A stretch of 5,687 nt of DNA from Patescibacteria group bacterium (lineage in GTDB: Bacteria > Patescibacteriota > Minisyncoccia > Minisyncoccales > Staskawiczbacteraceae). The DNA lies in contig JAHIEB010000062.1 in assembly GCA_018894075.1 (NCBI GenBank), positions 1 to 5,687 on the forward strand, given 5' to 3'. Every line of letters begins with the position of its first letter. The first letter of the stretch is position 1. The notes beneath the pieces were generated by a model. It was not told the DNA's origin. It did not search any database and was given only the letters and a program-made list of their open reading frames with translations. The position numbers were made by a program, and so were the translations under genes. Shown in pieces: positions 5,114 through 5,687 of the stretch.

Positions 5114-5557
5114 ATGGCAATTGTATTTGTATCTCCGAGAGAAAAACAGAAAGCCTTCTTAGTTGCGATAGTTATTTTTTCTGTAATTGTTTTTGCCATT
5201 ATAGGCTTAGCCATTTTTTTATCCAGCCCGAAAAAGCCACATGGAGCAGATTCCATCTTTGTCGCCCCGCAAATAGAAATTGATTTTGATGTCCTAACAT
5301 CTCCCGAGGTCCTTAATCTAGTTTTAATGCCCGAAATGGAGCTCCAGTTTTCTTACAAAGGCATGAATTCTTCAGCCCAGGAGCAAACAGGTAAGATTTC
5401 GGCTCCAACAGAGCAAAGAGCCAGAGAGATATTGTCTAATCTGGGGTTGGTTTTAATAATAGAGCTCAAGGAGGTCGGAGTAGGCAGGGAGAATCCCTTT
5501 TCTCCCTATAATCAATCTAATATAGCTCCTTCTCAAGGAGGCGAGTTAATAAAATGA
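5114..5557 (+). CDS. pilP: PilP-position type IV pilus membrane protein
   Basis: The gene holds the place of pilP between pilO and pilB. The protein has a basic N-terminus, one long hydrophobic helix (about 14-37, AFLVAIVIFSVIVFAIIGLAIFL), then a mostly polar outer part. A GRENPFSPY motif at 124-132 resembles the GRxDPFxP-type motif of PilP and of the short PilP-like proteins of pilus loci. In classical systems PilP is a lipoprotein linking PilN/PilO to the secretin PilQ; no lipobox cysteine is present here, so this one is membrane-anchored by its helix. It is 147 residues long. Start ATG is two bases after the pilO stop with no real Shine-Dalgarno sequence, and its stop TGA overlaps the pilB ATG (ATGA). 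The symbol reflects position and motif; sequence similarity to classical PilP is weak. Confidence 0.6.
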   Translation: MAIVFVSPREKQKAFLVAIVIFSVIVFAIIGLAIFLSSPKKPHGADSIFVAPQIEIDFDVLTSPEVLNLVLMPEMELQFSYKGMNSSAQEQTGKISAPTEQRAREILSNLGLVLIIELKEVGVGRENPFSPYNQSNIAPSQGGELIK

Positions 5558-5687
5558 ATTTAATACCAAAATTAATAGCCGAGGGGTTGTTGGACCGAAA
5601 GCTCCAGGGAGAATTGGAATATGATGTAAAAAGGCTGAACAAGACAGAAGAGGAGGTAATCCTTGAAAAAGGAGTTTTAGCTGAAGA
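5554..5687 (+). CDS. pilB: PilB/GspE-type pilus extension ATPase, N-terminal fragment (partial)
   Basis: Forty-four codons are visible before the window ends. The peptide starts MNLIPKLIAEGLLDRKLQ and ends TEEEVILEKGVLAEE. This is the N-terminal helical region of the PilB/GspE N-terminal domain (MshEN/T2SSE_N type), where xxLLDRxLxxxLxxxxKRxNKxxEEVILEKGVLxEE is a common pattern. PilB hydrolyses ATP in the cytoplasm to drive pilus assembly. The ATG overlaps the preceding stop by four bases (ATGA), and an AAGGAGG at 5535-5541 lies 12 bases upstream, a little far but plausible. The Walker A and B motifs lie outside the window, so the identity rests on this domain pattern and on the gene order. 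Confidence 0.78.
   Translation, partial: MNLIPKLIAEGLLDRKLQGELEYDVKRLNKTEEEVILEKGVLAE

Noticed and set aside
1..5687. CRISPR array, insertion sequence or phage attachment site
   Set aside because: No regularly spaced repeats, transposase fragments or terminal inverted repeats were seen. The tRNA-Ser could be an integration target, but no second copy of its 3' end is present in the window.

Overview
The window looks like a piece of a small-genome bacterium, most likely of the Candidate Phyla Radiation (Patescibacteria, probably the Parcubacteria side). This is inferred from the gene set: a compact pilM-pilN-pilO-pilP-pilB type IV pilus locus next to a divergent comF, an RsuA/RluB/RluF-family pseudouridine synthase coupled to a DUF3298 protein, and several genes with a TATAAT box only 6-8 bp before the ATG and no Shine-Dalgarno sequence. 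Most genes are near 40% GC by eye, favour AGA/AGG for arginine, and have very short intergenic gaps. No taxonomic marker gene is present, so the assignment is provisional.

Layout. 1-156 (minus) may be the 5' part of a small single-pass membrane protein running off the left edge. 157-287 holds only a terminator-like hairpin. 288-372 (minus) is a complete tRNA-Ser(UGA) with encoded CCA. 424-850 is a self-contained transcription unit on the plus strand: promoter, ribosome binding site, an unrecognised 109-residue cysteine-rich protein, and an intrinsic terminator whose stem contains the stop codon. 871-2186 is a two-gene unit, an RluF-like pseudouridine synthase followed with a 4-bp ATGA overlap by a membrane-anchored DUF3298/RsiV-like protein. 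2116-2790 (minus) is comF, which converges on the DUF3298 gene with a 71-bp overlap and has a degenerate PRPP-binding loop. A 47-bp divergent promoter region then leads into the pilus locus: pilM (2838-3899), pilN (3939-4553), pilO (4554-5111), a pilP-position gene (5114-5557) and the start of a pilB/GspE-type ATPase (5554 to the right edge).

How the genes work together. PilM (cytoplasmic, actin-like), PilN, PilO and the PilP-position protein make up the inner-membrane alignment platform of a type IV pilus, and PilB powers pilus extension. ComF is a competence-associated protein, and its divergence from pilM suggests a joint pilus and DNA-uptake region. The rRNA modification gene and the DUF3298 gene are translationally coupled but have no evident link to the pilus.

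No clear new multi-gene system is visible. The observations most worth a second look are the isolated cysteine-rich gene with its own complete expression signals and a direct repeat over its -10 box, the repeated leaderless promoter arrangement, and the apparently catalytically dead ComF.
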